DNA of 64,000 nucleotides, from NCBI RefSeq assembly GCF_014701095.1, contig NZ_AP023439.1:3894001-3958000 (forward strand), read 5' to 3'. This document shows positions 8,316-16,784 of this stretch, piece by piece. The DNA is from Streptomyces tuirus (GTDB taxonomy: Bacteria > Actinomycetota > Actinomycetes > Streptomycetales > Streptomycetaceae). Below the pieces are notes generated by a model, which was not told the origin of the DNA, ran no database searches, and saw nothing but the letters and a program-made list of their open reading frames with translations. Each line of letters starts with the position of its first letter. The first letter of the stretch is position 1. The translations under genes were made by a program, and so were the position numbers.

Positions 8316-8744
8316 CTACTTCTCAGTGTCGATCACTGCGGTGCACAGTTCCTCCGGTGTGTCCACCGTGGTGGCGCGGTCGAGACAGCGTGTGAGGGTG
8401 TCGGGGTCCGGACACAGGTGGAGGGGGCGGAAGACCTCCTTGGGGACCGTGATGTCACGAGTCTCCAAGAGCCGTTGGACCGCGCCGGCCAACGCCGCCT
8501 TGTATCCGGCGGTGAACCCCCGCACCCACTCCTCGTCCTCGTGGTCGTCATCGAGCCGGTTGTCCACCCGGGCCCGGATGCGGGCCATGTCCTGGAGGGA
8601 GAGGGAGCCTTGCTGCCTCAGTTCCTCCGGCCCGGAACGGAAATCGCCCATGACTCGCTCCGGCGGAATGCCCAAGCCCATGCATGTCAGCGTGAACCGG
8701 AGCAAGTCGTGAAGTTCCGGTGCGGCGTTCGGATCGTCGATCAT
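8316..8744 (-). CDS. Small protein with Rpn-like C-terminal tail
   Basis: A 142-residue hypothetical protein. The C-terminal 35 residues (CPDPDTLTRCLDR, TVDTPEELC) resemble the tail of the Rpn-like protein at 6755-7645 (CTDLDTLTLWFDR, TTAEDLF), but no nuclease core is present. The N-terminal part (PELHDLLRFTLTCMGLGIP) is unlike the other copies. It begins 13 bp after the stop of the truncated paralogue, so both could share one transcript. Function unknown. Confidence 0.5.
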   Translation of the reverse strand: MIDDPNAAPELHDLLRFTLTCMGLGIPPERVMGDFRSGPEELRQQGSLSLQDMARIRARVDNRLDDDHEDEEWVRGFTAGYKAALAGAVQRLLETRDITVPKEVFRPLHLCPDPDTLTRCLDRATTVDTPEELCTAVIDTEK

Positions 8745-8757
8745 GATCGCCCCGGGG

Positions 8758-9063
8758 TCAGGTTTCGGTCCGGTCCGCGGCGGGCGCCGTGTCCTCGACG
8801 AAGAGTTCGTCGACGCTCCGCACGTGGGGCGTCCGGTCCAGCCAGCGGTTCAGGAGGTCGAGGTCGGTACAACCGGCGATGTGGTCCCGGGCCTCCTGGG
8901 GGACCGGGACGCCTCGTGCTTCGAGGAAACGCAGAATGGCCTTGGCTTCGCCTCTGGCCTCGCCCTCGAGATAAGCCTTCTCCATCACCGTGCCCCGGCC
9001 GGGGAAGTAGTTGACGAACGTCACGATGTCCCTCCATTTGTCTCCGGCGGGGGTGTCGCCCAA
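8758..9063 (-). pseudogene. Truncated Rpn-like paralogue (tail only)
   Basis: An open frame of 101 codons contains YFPGRGTVMEKAYLEGEARG, RFLEARGVPVPQEARDHI and CTDLDLLNRWLDR, clearly homologous to the C-terminal third of the Rpn-like protein at 6755-7645. The first 200 or so residues, including the PD-(D/E)XK core, are missing. The 17-bp upstream motif is retained at the same distance, so an internal deletion of an originally complete paralogue is the simplest explanation. Confidence 0.6.
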
Positions 9064-9107
9064 CGCCGAGTAAGGGGGTGGAAGACCGTATTTCCGGCGG
9101 ACTGAAG

Positions 9108-9124
9108 GCGTTCACTCTTTCGAG
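9108..9124 (-). promoter_or_regulatory. Shared promoter-region motif of Rpn-like genes (copy 2)
   Basis: Exact 17-bp match to 7693-7709, here 45 bp before the truncated Rpn-like frame and in the same orientation. Confidence 0.55.
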
Positions 9125-9147
9125 CTTGGGAGGGACGTTCCCGGGGG

Positions 9148-9513
9148 CTACCTCGCTACGAACTGGGTCAGGATCGCCTGGACCTCGTAGATGTCGACGC
9201 CCTTGGTGAAGGTCTTCTCGATGGGGGTCGGGGTGCCGGAGATCCAGATTTTCAGCTCGGCGTCGAGGTCGAAGGTGCCGGCCGTTTCCACGGCGAAGTG
9301 GGTGATGCTGCGGTACGGGACCGAGTGGTACTCGACCTTCTTGCCGGTGATGCCCTGCTTGTCGATCAGGATCAGGCGGCGGTCGGTGAAGAGGATGGTG
9401 TCGCGGATCAGCAGGAACGCGGCGTGCACCTGCTCGCCGTGGCCGAGGAGGCGGGCGTAGTCCTGCTGGGCCGACTGCGGGTTCACCGTGTGCGCGTTGC
9501 CGAACAGTGCCAT
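9148..9513 (-). CDS. PH-domain protein (bacterial PH type)
   Basis: A 121-residue soluble protein covering a single bacterial pleckstrin-homology domain. The typical strands are visible: HAAFLLIRDTILFTDRRLIL, then KVEYHSVPYRSITHFAVETA. The family has no known enzymatic activity. The start at 9513 follows a G-rich ribosome-binding site. The gene lies downstream of metG in the same direction but beyond a strong hairpin, so it is probably transcribed on its own. Confidence 0.85.
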   Translation of the reverse strand: MALFGNAHTVNPQSAQQDYARLLGHGEQVHAAFLLIRDTILFTDRRLILIDKQGITGKKVEYHSVPYRSITHFAVETAGTFDLDAELKIWISGTPTPIEKTFTKGVDIYEVQAILTQFVAR

Positions 9514-9569
9514 GGAAACCCCCGTGTGAGTCGCGGCGGCCGGGTGGCCGTCTCGTGCGATCTTCGCAA

Positions 9570-9615
9570 AGCACAGGGCCCGGGAGAAGGCTCTCGCTCT
9601 CCCGGGCCCCGTGCT
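9570..9615 (-). terminator. Strong terminator hairpin after metG
   Basis: AGCACAGGGCCCGGGAGA (9570-9587) pairs with TCTCCCGGGCCCCGTGCT (9598-9615), 18 bp with one G-T mismatch and a 10-base loop, 21 bp past the metG stop. Confidence 0.85.
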
Positions 9616-9636
9616 GTAGCCGGCGTGTTACGACCG

Positions 9637-11355
9637 TTACGCGGCCGACTCGCCGCCGAAGCGCTCCTTGTACGACTCCAGGTCCTCGTCCGTGAGCTTG
9701 GCGAACAGCACCGGCGGGATGGTGAAGGGGGTGCCGGCCGGGACGGTGGTGAGGGACTTCGCCTCTTCCGGGGTGACCCAGGTCGCCGTGTCGTTCTCCA
9801 GCGAGAACGCCTCGCGCATCTTCTGCGCCGACGTCGGGATGAACGGCTCGGAGACCACGGCGTAGAGGTGGATCAGGTTCATCGCCGTGCGCAGGGTGAC
9901 CGCGGCGCCCTCCGGGTTGGTCTTGATCTCCAGCCAGGGGGCCTTCTCCTCCAGGTAGGAGTTGCCCGCCGACCACAGGGCGCGCAGCGCGGCCGCCGCC
10001 TTGCGGAACTGGATGGCCTCCATGTGCTCCTCGTACTCGGCGAGCAGGCGCGCGATCTCCTCGCCCAGCTTGGCCTCCGCCTCGCCCGCCTCCGCGCCCG
10101 CCGGGACCTCCTCGCCGAAGCGCTTCTTGGAGAAGGACAGGACGCGGTTGACGAAGTTGCCGAGGGTGTCGGCCAGGTCCTTGTTCACCGTGGCGGTGAA
10201 GTGCTCCCAGGTGAAGGACGAGTCGTCCGACTCCGGGGCGTTCGCCATCATGAAGTAGCGCCAGTAGTCGGCGGGGAGGATCTCCAGGGCGTCGTGGGTG
10301 AAGACGCCGCGGCGCTGCGACGTGGAGAACTTGCCGCCGTAGTAGTTCAGCCAGTTGAAGGCCTTGATGACGTCGACCTTCTTCCACGGGGCGCGGGTGC
10401 CCAGCAGGGTCGCCGGGAACATCACGCTGTGGAAGGGGACGTTGTCCTTGCCCATGAACTGGGTGTAGTGGACGTTCGCGTCCGACTCCCACCACCACGA
10501 ACGCCAGTCGCGGTTCTCCGGGTCCTGGTCCGCCCACTCCTTCGTCGCGCCGATGTACTCGATCGGGGCGTCGAACCACACGTAGAAGACCTTGCCCTCC
10601 GCGGCCAGGTCCGGCCACGTGTCGGCCGGGACCGGGACGCCCCAGTCCAGGTCGCGGGTGATCGCGCGGTCGTGCAGGCCCTCCGTCAGCCACTTGCGGG
10701 CGATGGAGGACGCGAGGACGGGCCAGTTGTCGGCGCGCTCGTCGACCCACGCCTCCACCTCGCCGGCGAGCGCCGACTGGAGGAGGAAGAGGTGCTTGGT
10801 CTCGCGGACCTCCAGGTCGCTGCTGCCGCTGATCGCGGAGCGGGCGTCGATGAGGTCGGTCGGGTCCAGGACGCGCGTGCAGTTCTCGCACTGGTCGCCG
10901 CGTGCCTTGTCGTAGCCGCAGTGCGGGCAGGTGCCGATGATGTAGCGGTCGGGCAGGAAGCGGCCGTCCGCGATCGAGTACACCTGGCGGATCGAACGCT
11001 CCTCGATGAAGCCGTTCGCCTTCAGCTCGCGGGCGATCTCCTGGGTGATCTCGTGGTTCTGCGGGGAGGAGCTGCGGCCGAAGTAGTCGAAGGCCAGGTT
11101 GAAGCCGTCGTAGATCGCCTTCTGCTGGTGGTGCGCGTCCCTGCAGAACTCGTCCACGGGGACGCCCTGCTCCTTGGCGGCGAGCTCCGCGGGAGTGCCG
11201 TGCTCGTCCGTCGCGCAGATGTAGAGGACCTCGTGGCCGCGCTGGCGCAGGTACCGGGAGTAGACGTCAGCCGGGAGCATGGACCCCACCATGTTGCCCA
11301 GGTGCTTGATCCCGTTGATGTACGGAAGGGCGCTGGTGATGAGGTGTCGAGCCAT
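9637..11355 (-). CDS. metG: Methionine--tRNA ligase
   Basis: Methionyl-tRNA synthetase, 572 residues, class I, cytoplasmic. The HIGH-type motif is HLGN (residues 18-21). A zinc knuckle with CPHC and CENC lies near residues 142-160. The KMSKS loop reads KFSTS (near 342), a variant seen in the MetRS branch closer to archaeal enzymes, which is associated in other bacteria with lower sensitivity to REP-type MetRS inhibitors. The anticodon-binding helical domain fills the C-terminus; there is no C-terminal EMAP-like dimerisation domain, so the protein is the short form. It is followed by a strong terminator. Confidence 0.97.
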   Translation of the reverse strand: MARHLITSALPYINGIKHLGNMVGSMLPADVYSRYLRQRGHEVLYICATDEHGTPAELAAKEQGVPVDEFCRDAHHQQKAIYDGFNLAFDYFGRSSSPQNHEITQEIARELKANGFIEERSIRQVYSIADGRFLPDRYIIGTCPHCGYDKARGDQCENCTRVLDPTDLIDARSAISGSSDLEVRETKHLFLLQSALAGEVEAWVDERADNWPVLASSIARKWLTEGLHDRAITRDLDWGVPVPADTWPDLAAEGKVFYVWFDAPIEYIGATKEWADQDPENRDWRSWWWESDANVHYTQFMGKDNVPFHSVMFPATLLGTRAPWKKVDVIKAFNWLNYYGGKFSTSQRRGVFTHDALEILPADYWRYFMMANAPESDDSSFTWEHFTATVNKDLADTLGNFVNRVLSFSKKRFGEEVPAGAEAGEAEAKLGEEIARLLAEYEEHMEAIQFRKAAAALRALWSAGNSYLEEKAPWLEIKTNPEGAAVTLRTAMNLIHLYAVVSEPFIPTSAQKMREAFSLENDTATWVTPEEAKSLTTVPAGTPFTIPPVLFAKLTDEDLESYKERFGGESAA

Positions 11356-11442
11356 CGCGGGCTGCTCCCAAGTCGCTACGTGGGGTGACGATCTCGTGGT
11401 CTCGGTCGTCTACGGAACCTTGAAATCGTAGCTGACATGGGT

Positions 11443-11486
11443 ACGCCGCCCGCCTCCCCTTTTGCGGGGTGGGATGCGGGCGGCGT
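11443..11486 (-). terminator. Terminator hairpin after the vWA gene
   Basis: ACGCCGCCCGC (11443-11453) and GCGGGCGGCGT (11476-11486) form an 11-bp stem enclosing a second small stem (CCCC...GGGG), 41 bp past the stop of the vWA gene. Confidence 0.65.
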
Positions 11487-11526
11487 GGGGCGGGGCAGGT
11501 GAGCAGTGCCGGTGGGGCCGGAGGGC

Positions 11527-13224
11527 TTACGGGCGCCAGCTCGCCAGTACGCCCTCGTAGAGCTCCTTGTCCGTGAGCTCGCGGGGGGTTTCGCCGGCGA
11601 GGAAGTGGGACGTGTTGGGGGTCTTGAGCTTGCGGAGGTAGTCGAAGGCCTTGTTCTCCGGGTCTCCGAAGGCGACGAAGGAGAAGAAGACGGTGGGGTG
11701 GGTCTTGGCCGCGTCGGTGAGGGCCTGCGTGGCCGGGGTCTTCGCGTCCGGGGCGCCGTCGGTCTGGAAGACGACGAGGGCGGGGGTGGTGGAGTCCGCC
11801 GCGGTCTTGTCGTGGTGGGCGAGGACGGCTTCCACGGCTGCGTGGTAGCTGGTGCGGCCCATGCGGCCGAGGCCGGCGTGCAGGTCGTCGATCTTGTTCT
11901 CGTGGTCGGTGAGGGTGATCTCGCCGGTGCCGTCGAGTTCGGTGGAGAAGAAGACGACCGGGACGGTTGCCTCGGGGTCGAGGTGGGCGGCGAGGGCGAG
12001 GGTCTGCTCGGCGAGGGCCTGGGCGGAGCCGTCCTTGTAGTACGGGCGCATGGAGGCGGAGCGGTCGAGGACGAGGTAGACCTTGGCGCGGGTGCCGGTG
12101 AGGTTGTGGGAGGCGAGGGTGGTGGTGGCGGCGTTGTAGGCGGTGGTGAGGCCGGGGGCGCGGGTCTTTACGCGGGTGAGGGGGACGGCGGGACCGTCCT
12201 CGGCGCTCTTCGGCTCGGTGTCGGGCTTGGGGGTGGCTTTGGTGGGCTTGCGCTTCGGCTCGGCGGCGGGCGCCTCGGCCTCGGCTTCGCCTTCGGCCGT
12301 CTTGTTCCCGGCCGCACCGCCCGTGCTGCTTTCGTTGTCGGGTGCGGGTGGCCCCTGTGGGGCCGGGTCGCCGTCGGCGGCCGCGGGCTCGGCGGCGGGC
12401 GCCTCGGCCTCGGCTTCGCCTTCGGCGGTCTTGTTCCCGGCCGCACCACCCGTGCTGCTCTCGTCGGCGGCTGCGGGTGGCCCCTGTGGGGCCGGGTCGC
12501 CGTCGGCGGCTGCGGGCTCGGCGGCGGGCGCCTCGGCCTCGGGCTCCGTCTCGGCCTTCGTGTCCGCCGGAGCCGTGGTCTCGTCCGCCGGAGTCGGATC
12601 GGCGGCCGCCGTCGGCTTGTCCTCCTCGGACGGCTCCTCCACCGGCGCCGGCTTCTCCGCCGTGGCCGTGTCCACCGGCGCCGGATCCTCGGCGACCGCG
12701 GGCGCCTCGGTCTCTGCCTCCGCCGCCTTCTCGGCGTCCGCCGGCGTCTCGGTCGCGGTTTCCGCCGGCTCCTCGGCGACCGCGGGCCCCTCGGTCTCTG
12801 CCTCCGCGGCGTCCTCAGCGACCGCCGGCCTCTCCGGCTCTGCCTCCGCCGGCTCCTCAGCCACCGCCGGCCTCTCCGGCTCCGCCTCCGCCGCCTCCTC
12901 CGCGACCGCGGGCTCCTTCGCCCTCGGCGGCTCGGGGGTCGGTGTGGTCTCCGTCGAGTCGGCCGGGCGGGGGACCGCGACCTTGTCGAAGGCTGCCGAT
13001 ACGAGGTCGTGTTCGTCGTCGCGGGGTTCGGGGACGGTCGCCGTCGGCCCGGGCGTGGGTTCCGGGGAGGGGGACGGGACCTTGGGGGTCGCCGCCGGTG
13101 CTGTCGGAGTGGTCTCGGAGATCGTCGGTTCGGCCGGCGTGGTCTGCGCCGCACCCTCCGCCTCGGCGGTTTGTGACTTGCGGGGTCGTCCGAACGCGTT
13201 CCGCAACCGAGTGAGAATGCCCAT
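11527..13224 (-). CDS. vWA-domain protein with long acidic Ala/Pro/Glu repeat region
   Basis: A 565-residue protein. The C-terminal 190 residues form a von Willebrand factor A domain of the TerF/TerY (tellurium-resistance-associated) type, with the MIDAS sequence DRSAS in YLVLDRSASM and the FQTDGAPD motif. The N-terminal two-thirds is a low-complexity Ala/Pro/Glu region with near-repeated blocks (EAEAPAAEPAAADGDPAPQG occurs twice; AVAEEPAEAEPERP-like units recur). The ATG at 13224 is preferred over an upstream GTG because GAAGGG sits 8 bp before it; the protein then begins MGILTRLRNAF. No signal peptide is seen. TerB is encoded elsewhere in the window (40.4 kb), not beside it. Confidence 0.8.
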   Translation of the reverse strand: MGILTRLRNAFGRPRKSQTAEAEGAAQTTPAEPTISETTPTAPAATPKVPSPSPEPTPGPTATVPEPRDDEHDLVSAAFDKVAVPRPADSTETTPTPEPPRAKEPAVAEEAAEAEPERPAVAEEPAEAEPERPAVAEDAAEAETEGPAVAEEPAETATETPADAEKAAEAETEAPAVAEDPAPVDTATAEKPAPVEEPSEEDKPTAAADPTPADETTAPADTKAETEPEAEAPAAEPAAADGDPAPQGPPAAADESSTGGAAGNKTAEGEAEAEAPAAEPAAADGDPAPQGPPAPDNESSTGGAAGNKTAEGEAEAEAPAAEPKRKPTKATPKPDTEPKSAEDGPAVPLTRVKTRAPGLTTAYNAATTTLASHNLTGTRAKVYLVLDRSASMRPYYKDGSAQALAEQTLALAAHLDPEATVPVVFFSTELDGTGEITLTDHENKIDDLHAGLGRMGRTSYHAAVEAVLAHHDKTAADSTTPALVVFQTDGAPDAKTPATQALTDAAKTHPTVFFSFVAFGDPENKAFDYLRKLKTPNTSHFLAGETPRELTDKELYEGVLASWRP

Positions 13225-13412
13225 GTGCGCGCAACCCTTCGCGTGAGTTGAAGCCCGTCGATCCCTGGCCAGGACGGACACGTAAGGTTAGCGGCCCTCC
13301 TGTGTGATCTTGGGCAGGGTCTGTTGTGCCAGGTCCACCTTGTCAAGACGACATCCGGCCCGCGCAAGTGTCGCCGGGCTGAATCACCACAACCCCCATA
13401 CGTAACCCGTGG

Positions 13413-13434
13413 GTTCAACCGTTGTTCACCAGGG
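13413..13434 (+). promoter_or_regulatory. PHO box (PhoP operator) upstream of phoX
   Basis: Two adjacent 11-bp direct repeats, GTTCAACCGTT and GTTCACCAGGG, match the Streptomyces PhoP-binding unit (GTTCACC core, 11-bp period). They end 70 bp before the phosphatase start. PhoR-PhoP would activate from here under phosphate limitation. Confidence 0.8.
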
Positions 13435-13504
13435 CGCCCGGCTCTCGCACACATGCGCCCCTACGGTCACGCTGACACCAAGGGCATCCATGGGGAGAGT
13501 AAGA

Positions 13505-15616
13505 GTGCGCAAGCTGCTGCCGTTGATCGGAACACCGTCCGGTTCGCACCCCGGCGGCCGGTCCGCCATGACCTGTCGTTTCCGGTGTGGTGACGCCTGC
13601 TTCCACGAGGTGCCCAACACCAGCTCCAACGAGTACGTCGGTGATGTGATCGCCGGTGCGGTCGGCCGCCGGTCGATGCTGCGGGCCGCGGCCGTGGTGA
13701 CCGTGGCCGCCGCGGGCGCGGGTGCCGCCGGTGTCGTACAGGCTCCGCGGGCCGCCGCCGTCCCGGCCACCGGCGGCCCGTCCACCGGCGCCCCGTCCGC
13801 CGCTGCCGCCTCCGACGCCGCCCGGCGCGCACACAAGGGCGCGCGCGGGCTGCGCTTCGCGCCCGTCGCGCCGAACACCACCGACGCCGTGACCGTGCCG
13901 GAGGGGTACCGGCAGAACGTCGTCATCCGCTGGGGCGAGCCCATCCTGCGCGGTGCGCCCGCCTTCGACCCGGAGAAGCAGACCGCGAAGGCACAGGCCG
14001 GGCAGTTCGGGTACAACTGCGACTTTCTCGCCCTGCTGCCGCTGCCGGGCGAGCGCGGGCGGCAGCTGCTCGTCGCCAATCACGAGTACACCGACGAGAT
14101 CCTGATGTTCCGCGGGTACGACGCCGCCAACCCGACCCGAGAGCAGGTCGAGGTCGCCTGGGCCGCGCACGGGCTGTCCGCCGTCGTGGTGGAGGAGGAC
14201 CGCGGGAGCGGCAAGCTCACCGCCGTCACCCGGCACCAGCTGAACCGGCGGGTCACCGCCACCACCGCCTTCCGGCTCACCGGGCCCGTCGCCGGGTCCG
14301 AGCTCGTGAAGACCTCCGCCGACCCGACCGGCACCAAGGTGCTCGGCACCCTCAACAACTGCTCCGGCGGCGTCACCCCGTGGGGCACGACCCTGCACGG
14401 CGAGGAGAACTTCAACCAGTACTTCGCCAACAGCGGCCGGGCGACCGACAAGCGCTACGGGATCGGCACCGGGGCGAGCGAGCGGAAGTGGGAGAGGTTC
14501 GACAAGCGGTTCGACGTCGCCCGGGAGCCGAACGAGGTGCACCGGTTCGGGTACGTGGTGGAGTTCGATCCGTACGACCCCGCATCCACGCCCCGCAAGC
14601 ACACCGCTCTCGGGCGCTTCAAGCACGAGGCGGCCACCGTGCGGCTGACGCACGACGGGCGGCCGGTCGTGTACTCCGGTGATGACGAGCGGTTCGACTA
14701 CTTCTACAAGTTCGTCGGCAGCAAGCGGATGAAGCGCGGCTCCTCCCGTGCCGTGCGTGAGCACAACCTCTCCCTGCTCGACGAGGGCACGCTGTACGTC
14801 GCCAAGCTCACCGGTGACTCCCCCGCCCTGGAGATCGACGGCACGGGCAAGCTGCCGAAGGACGGCGAGTTCGACGGGAGCGGCGAGTGGATCCCGCTGG
14901 CCACCGCCACCGCCGAGGGTGCCGTCTCGCACGTGGACGGGATGAGCGCCGAGGAGGTGTTCGTCTTCACGCGGCTCGCCGGTGACAAGGTGGGCGCCAC
15001 CAAGATGGACCGGCCCGAGGACATCGAGCCCAACCCGGTGACCGGCAAGGTCTACGTCGCGCTGACCAACAACACCAACCGCGGCGTCGGCTCCAACGCC
15101 AAGGCGAACGAGGCCAATCCGCGCCACGCCAACAAGCACGGCCACGTCCTGGAGCTCACCGAGCGGTGGAACCGGCCCGAGAGCACCCGGTTCGCCTGGT
15201 CGCTGTTCCTGGTCGCCGGTGACCCGGACGACCCCGCGACCTACTTCGCCGGGTTCCCGAAGGACGCCGTCAGCCAGATCTCCTGCCCGGACAACGTGGC
15301 CTTCGACCCCCACGGCAACCTGTGGATCTCCACCGACGGTGCCCAGCTCGGCTCGCACGACGGCTTGTTCGGAGTGGCGACCCGGGGCGAGCGGCGCGGT
15401 GAGCTCAAGCAGTTCCTGACCGTGCCGAAGGGGGCCGAGACCTGCGGCCCGATCATCCAGGACCGGCGCGTTCTCGTCTCCGTGCAGCACCCGGGCGAGA
15501 TCGACGGTGCGTCCGTGGAGACGCCGGCCAGCGCCTGGCCCGACGGGCCCGGCACGTACGTCCGCCCGGCGGTCGTGGCCGTGTGGCGTGCCGACGGGCG
15601 CGACATCGGCGTCTGA
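13505..15616 (+). CDS. phoX: PhoX-type (DUF839) Tat-exported alkaline phosphatase
   Basis: A 703-residue PhoX/DUF839 phosphatase. The GTG at 13505 is preferred because GGGGAG lies upstream and the protein then begins MRKLLPLIGTP. A long n-region with a Cys-rich segment (MTCRFRCGDACFHEVPN) precedes the Tat motif GRRSMLR (Arg55-Arg56) and a hydrophobic Ala-rich stretch. Family motifs include NNCSGGVTPWGT and HGEENFNQYF, RFKHEAATV, MDRPEDIEPNP and CPDNVAFDPHGNLWIST. PhoX enzymes are Ca/Fe-dependent monoesterases that release phosphate outside the cell. The PHO box upstream fits phosphate-starvation control. It converges on the LysR gene 36 bp downstream. Confidence 0.9.
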   Translation: MRKLLPLIGTPSGSHPGGRSAMTCRFRCGDACFHEVPNTSSNEYVGDVIAGAVGRRSMLRAAAVVTVAAAGAGAAGVVQAPRAAAVPATGGPSTGAPSAAAASDAARRAHKGARGLRFAPVAPNTTDAVTVPEGYRQNVVIRWGEPILRGAPAFDPEKQTAKAQAGQFGYNCDFLALLPLPGERGRQLLVANHEYTDEILMFRGYDAANPTREQVEVAWAAHGLSAVVVEEDRGSGKLTAVTRHQLNRRVTATTAFRLTGPVAGSELVKTSADPTGTKVLGTLNNCSGGVTPWGTTLHGEENFNQYFANSGRATDKRYGIGTGASERKWERFDKRFDVAREPNEVHRFGYVVEFDPYDPASTPRKHTALGRFKHEAATVRLTHDGRPVVYSGDDERFDYFYKFVGSKRMKRGSSRAVREHNLSLLDEGTLYVAKLTGDSPALEIDGTGKLPKDGEFDGSGEWIPLATATAEGAVSHVDGMSAEEVFVFTRLAGDKVGATKMDRPEDIEPNPVTGKVYVALTNNTNRGVGSNAKANEANPRHANKHGHVLELTERWNRPESTRFAWSLFLVAGDPDDPATYFAGFPKDAVSQISCPDNVAFDPHGNLWISTDGAQLGSHDGLFGVATRGERRGELKQFLTVPKGAETCGPIIQDRRVLVSVQHPGEIDGASVETPASAWPDGPGTYVRPAVVAVWRADGRDIGV

Positions 15617-15652
15617 GCCGTCCGGCCACAAAGGCTCGTTGGCGACAGCGGT

Positions 15653-16612
15653 TCAGGGCAGGGCCGGGCTCGGGGGTCTGAGAGGGCTCCCGGGTACCGG
15701 CCGCTCCGGCTCCAGCCACTCCCGGTAGGCCGGTGCCTGCCGGGCCACCTCCCCGTACGCCTCCTCCAGCGCGGGGTAGACGCCGTCGAGGTCGGTCTCC
15801 GTGCGGGCCGCGGCGAGCAGCCGTACGCCCAGCGGGTCGCCCTTGATGCGGCGTACCGCCATGTCGGGCCGGGGGGTGCGGGTCGGCTGGCAGACGGTGA
15901 CCACCTCGCCGGTCGCGACCAGGGCGTCGGCCGTGTGGTAGTCGCCGTGCAGGACGTGCGGGCTGACCCGGGCGGCGCGGAACATGCGCTGGACGGCGTC
16001 CCATTCGCCGTCGACCGTGGGGTCGATCATCCAGCGGTCGCCGGCCAGGTCGGCAACGTCGATCTCCTGCTTCACGGCCGCCGGATGGTCGACCGGCAGG
16101 GACACGCACTGCGGTTCGCGCTCCACCAGGACGCGGACCCGAAGCTCCGAGGGGATGCGCAGTGGGCAGCCCTCCACCTCGTGCACGAAGGCGACGTCGA
16201 GCTGGCCGTCGGCGACCATGCGGAGCAGGGCGTTGGGCGAGACGTTCATATGGAGGCTGGGGTTCTGGCCGCGGGCGCGCAGCCGGCGCAGCCAGCCCGC
16301 CAGGGCCTTGCTCGCGGTCGAGCCGATGCGGAGCTCGGCGCCGCCGGACGCCGCCGCCCTGGCCTCGGTGACCAGCAGGTGCAGATCGGCCATCAGCGGT
16401 CGGGCGCGGCTGAGGACCAGGCGGCCGAGCGGGGTGGGGCGGCAGCCGGTGTGGGAGCGCAGGAAGAGCGGTCCGCCCAGCTCCTGCTCGATCCGGCGCA
16501 GCTGTGTGCTCAACGACGGCTGCGCGACGCCCAGTTGCCGCGCGGCACGGTGCAGACTGCCGGTGTCGGCTATGGCGCACAGCGCGCGGAGGTGCCTCAC
16601 CTCGAGCTCCAT
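15653..16612 (-). CDS. LysR-family regulator of snapalysin
   Basis: A 319-residue LysR-type regulator. The N-terminal winged helix-turn-helix (residues 5-65) contains GSLHRAARQLGVAQPSLSTQ and the following LRRIEQELGG; an effector-binding domain follows (about 90-300). It is divergent from the snapalysin gene with a 172-bp shared intergenic region holding LysR-like palindromes. This gene pair is conserved in Streptomyces, where the LysR protein activates the neutral protease gene. The inducer is unknown. Confidence 0.92.
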   Translation of the reverse strand: MELEVRHLRALCAIADTGSLHRAARQLGVAQPSLSTQLRRIEQELGGPLFLRSHTGCRPTPLGRLVLSRARPLMADLHLLVTEARAAASGGAELRIGSTASKALAGWLRRLRARGQNPSLHMNVSPNALLRMVADGQLDVAFVHEVEGCPLRIPSELRVRVLVEREPQCVSLPVDHPAAVKQEIDVADLAGDRWMIDPTVDGEWDAVQRMFRAARVSPHVLHGDYHTADALVATGEVVTVCQPTRTPRPDMAVRRIKGDPLGVRLLAAARTETDLDGVYPALEEAYGEVARQAPAYREWLEPERPVPGSPLRPPSPALP

Positions 16613-16656
16613 GCTCCGTGAGGGTAAAGCGGAATGGCAGCGTTAACCAGCCACAT

Positions 16657-16707
16657 AATTCATCGCTAAACCAGGTGAATTGGGCAGCCGATAGCGCGGT
16701 CCTATCG
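16657..16707. promoter_or_regulatory. LysR operator region between lysR and snpA
   Basis: Two inverted repeats are visible: AATTCA-N13-TGAATT (16657-16681) and CGATAG-N7-CTATCG (16689-16707). The second contains the T-N11-A LysR core (T16692 to A16704). Their arrangement, about 30 bp apart, fits separate recognition and activation sites for a LysR tetramer. Confidence 0.65.
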
Positions 16708-16784
16708 CCGGTTGCCATCATCACAGGCGCCGCACAGGCATCGAGACTCACCGGTGAGACTCAACCCCACCCAAGGAGTCCTCG

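Noticed and set aside
9298..11388. Long plus-strand frame opposite metG
   Set aside because: Shadow frame: low-complexity Arg/Val/Gly composition, no motifs, fully antisense to a conserved tRNA synthetase.
13415..15631. 738-codon minus-strand frame opposite phoX
   Set aside because: Exact antisense of PhoX with repetitive Val/Gly/Arg composition and no ribosome-binding site.
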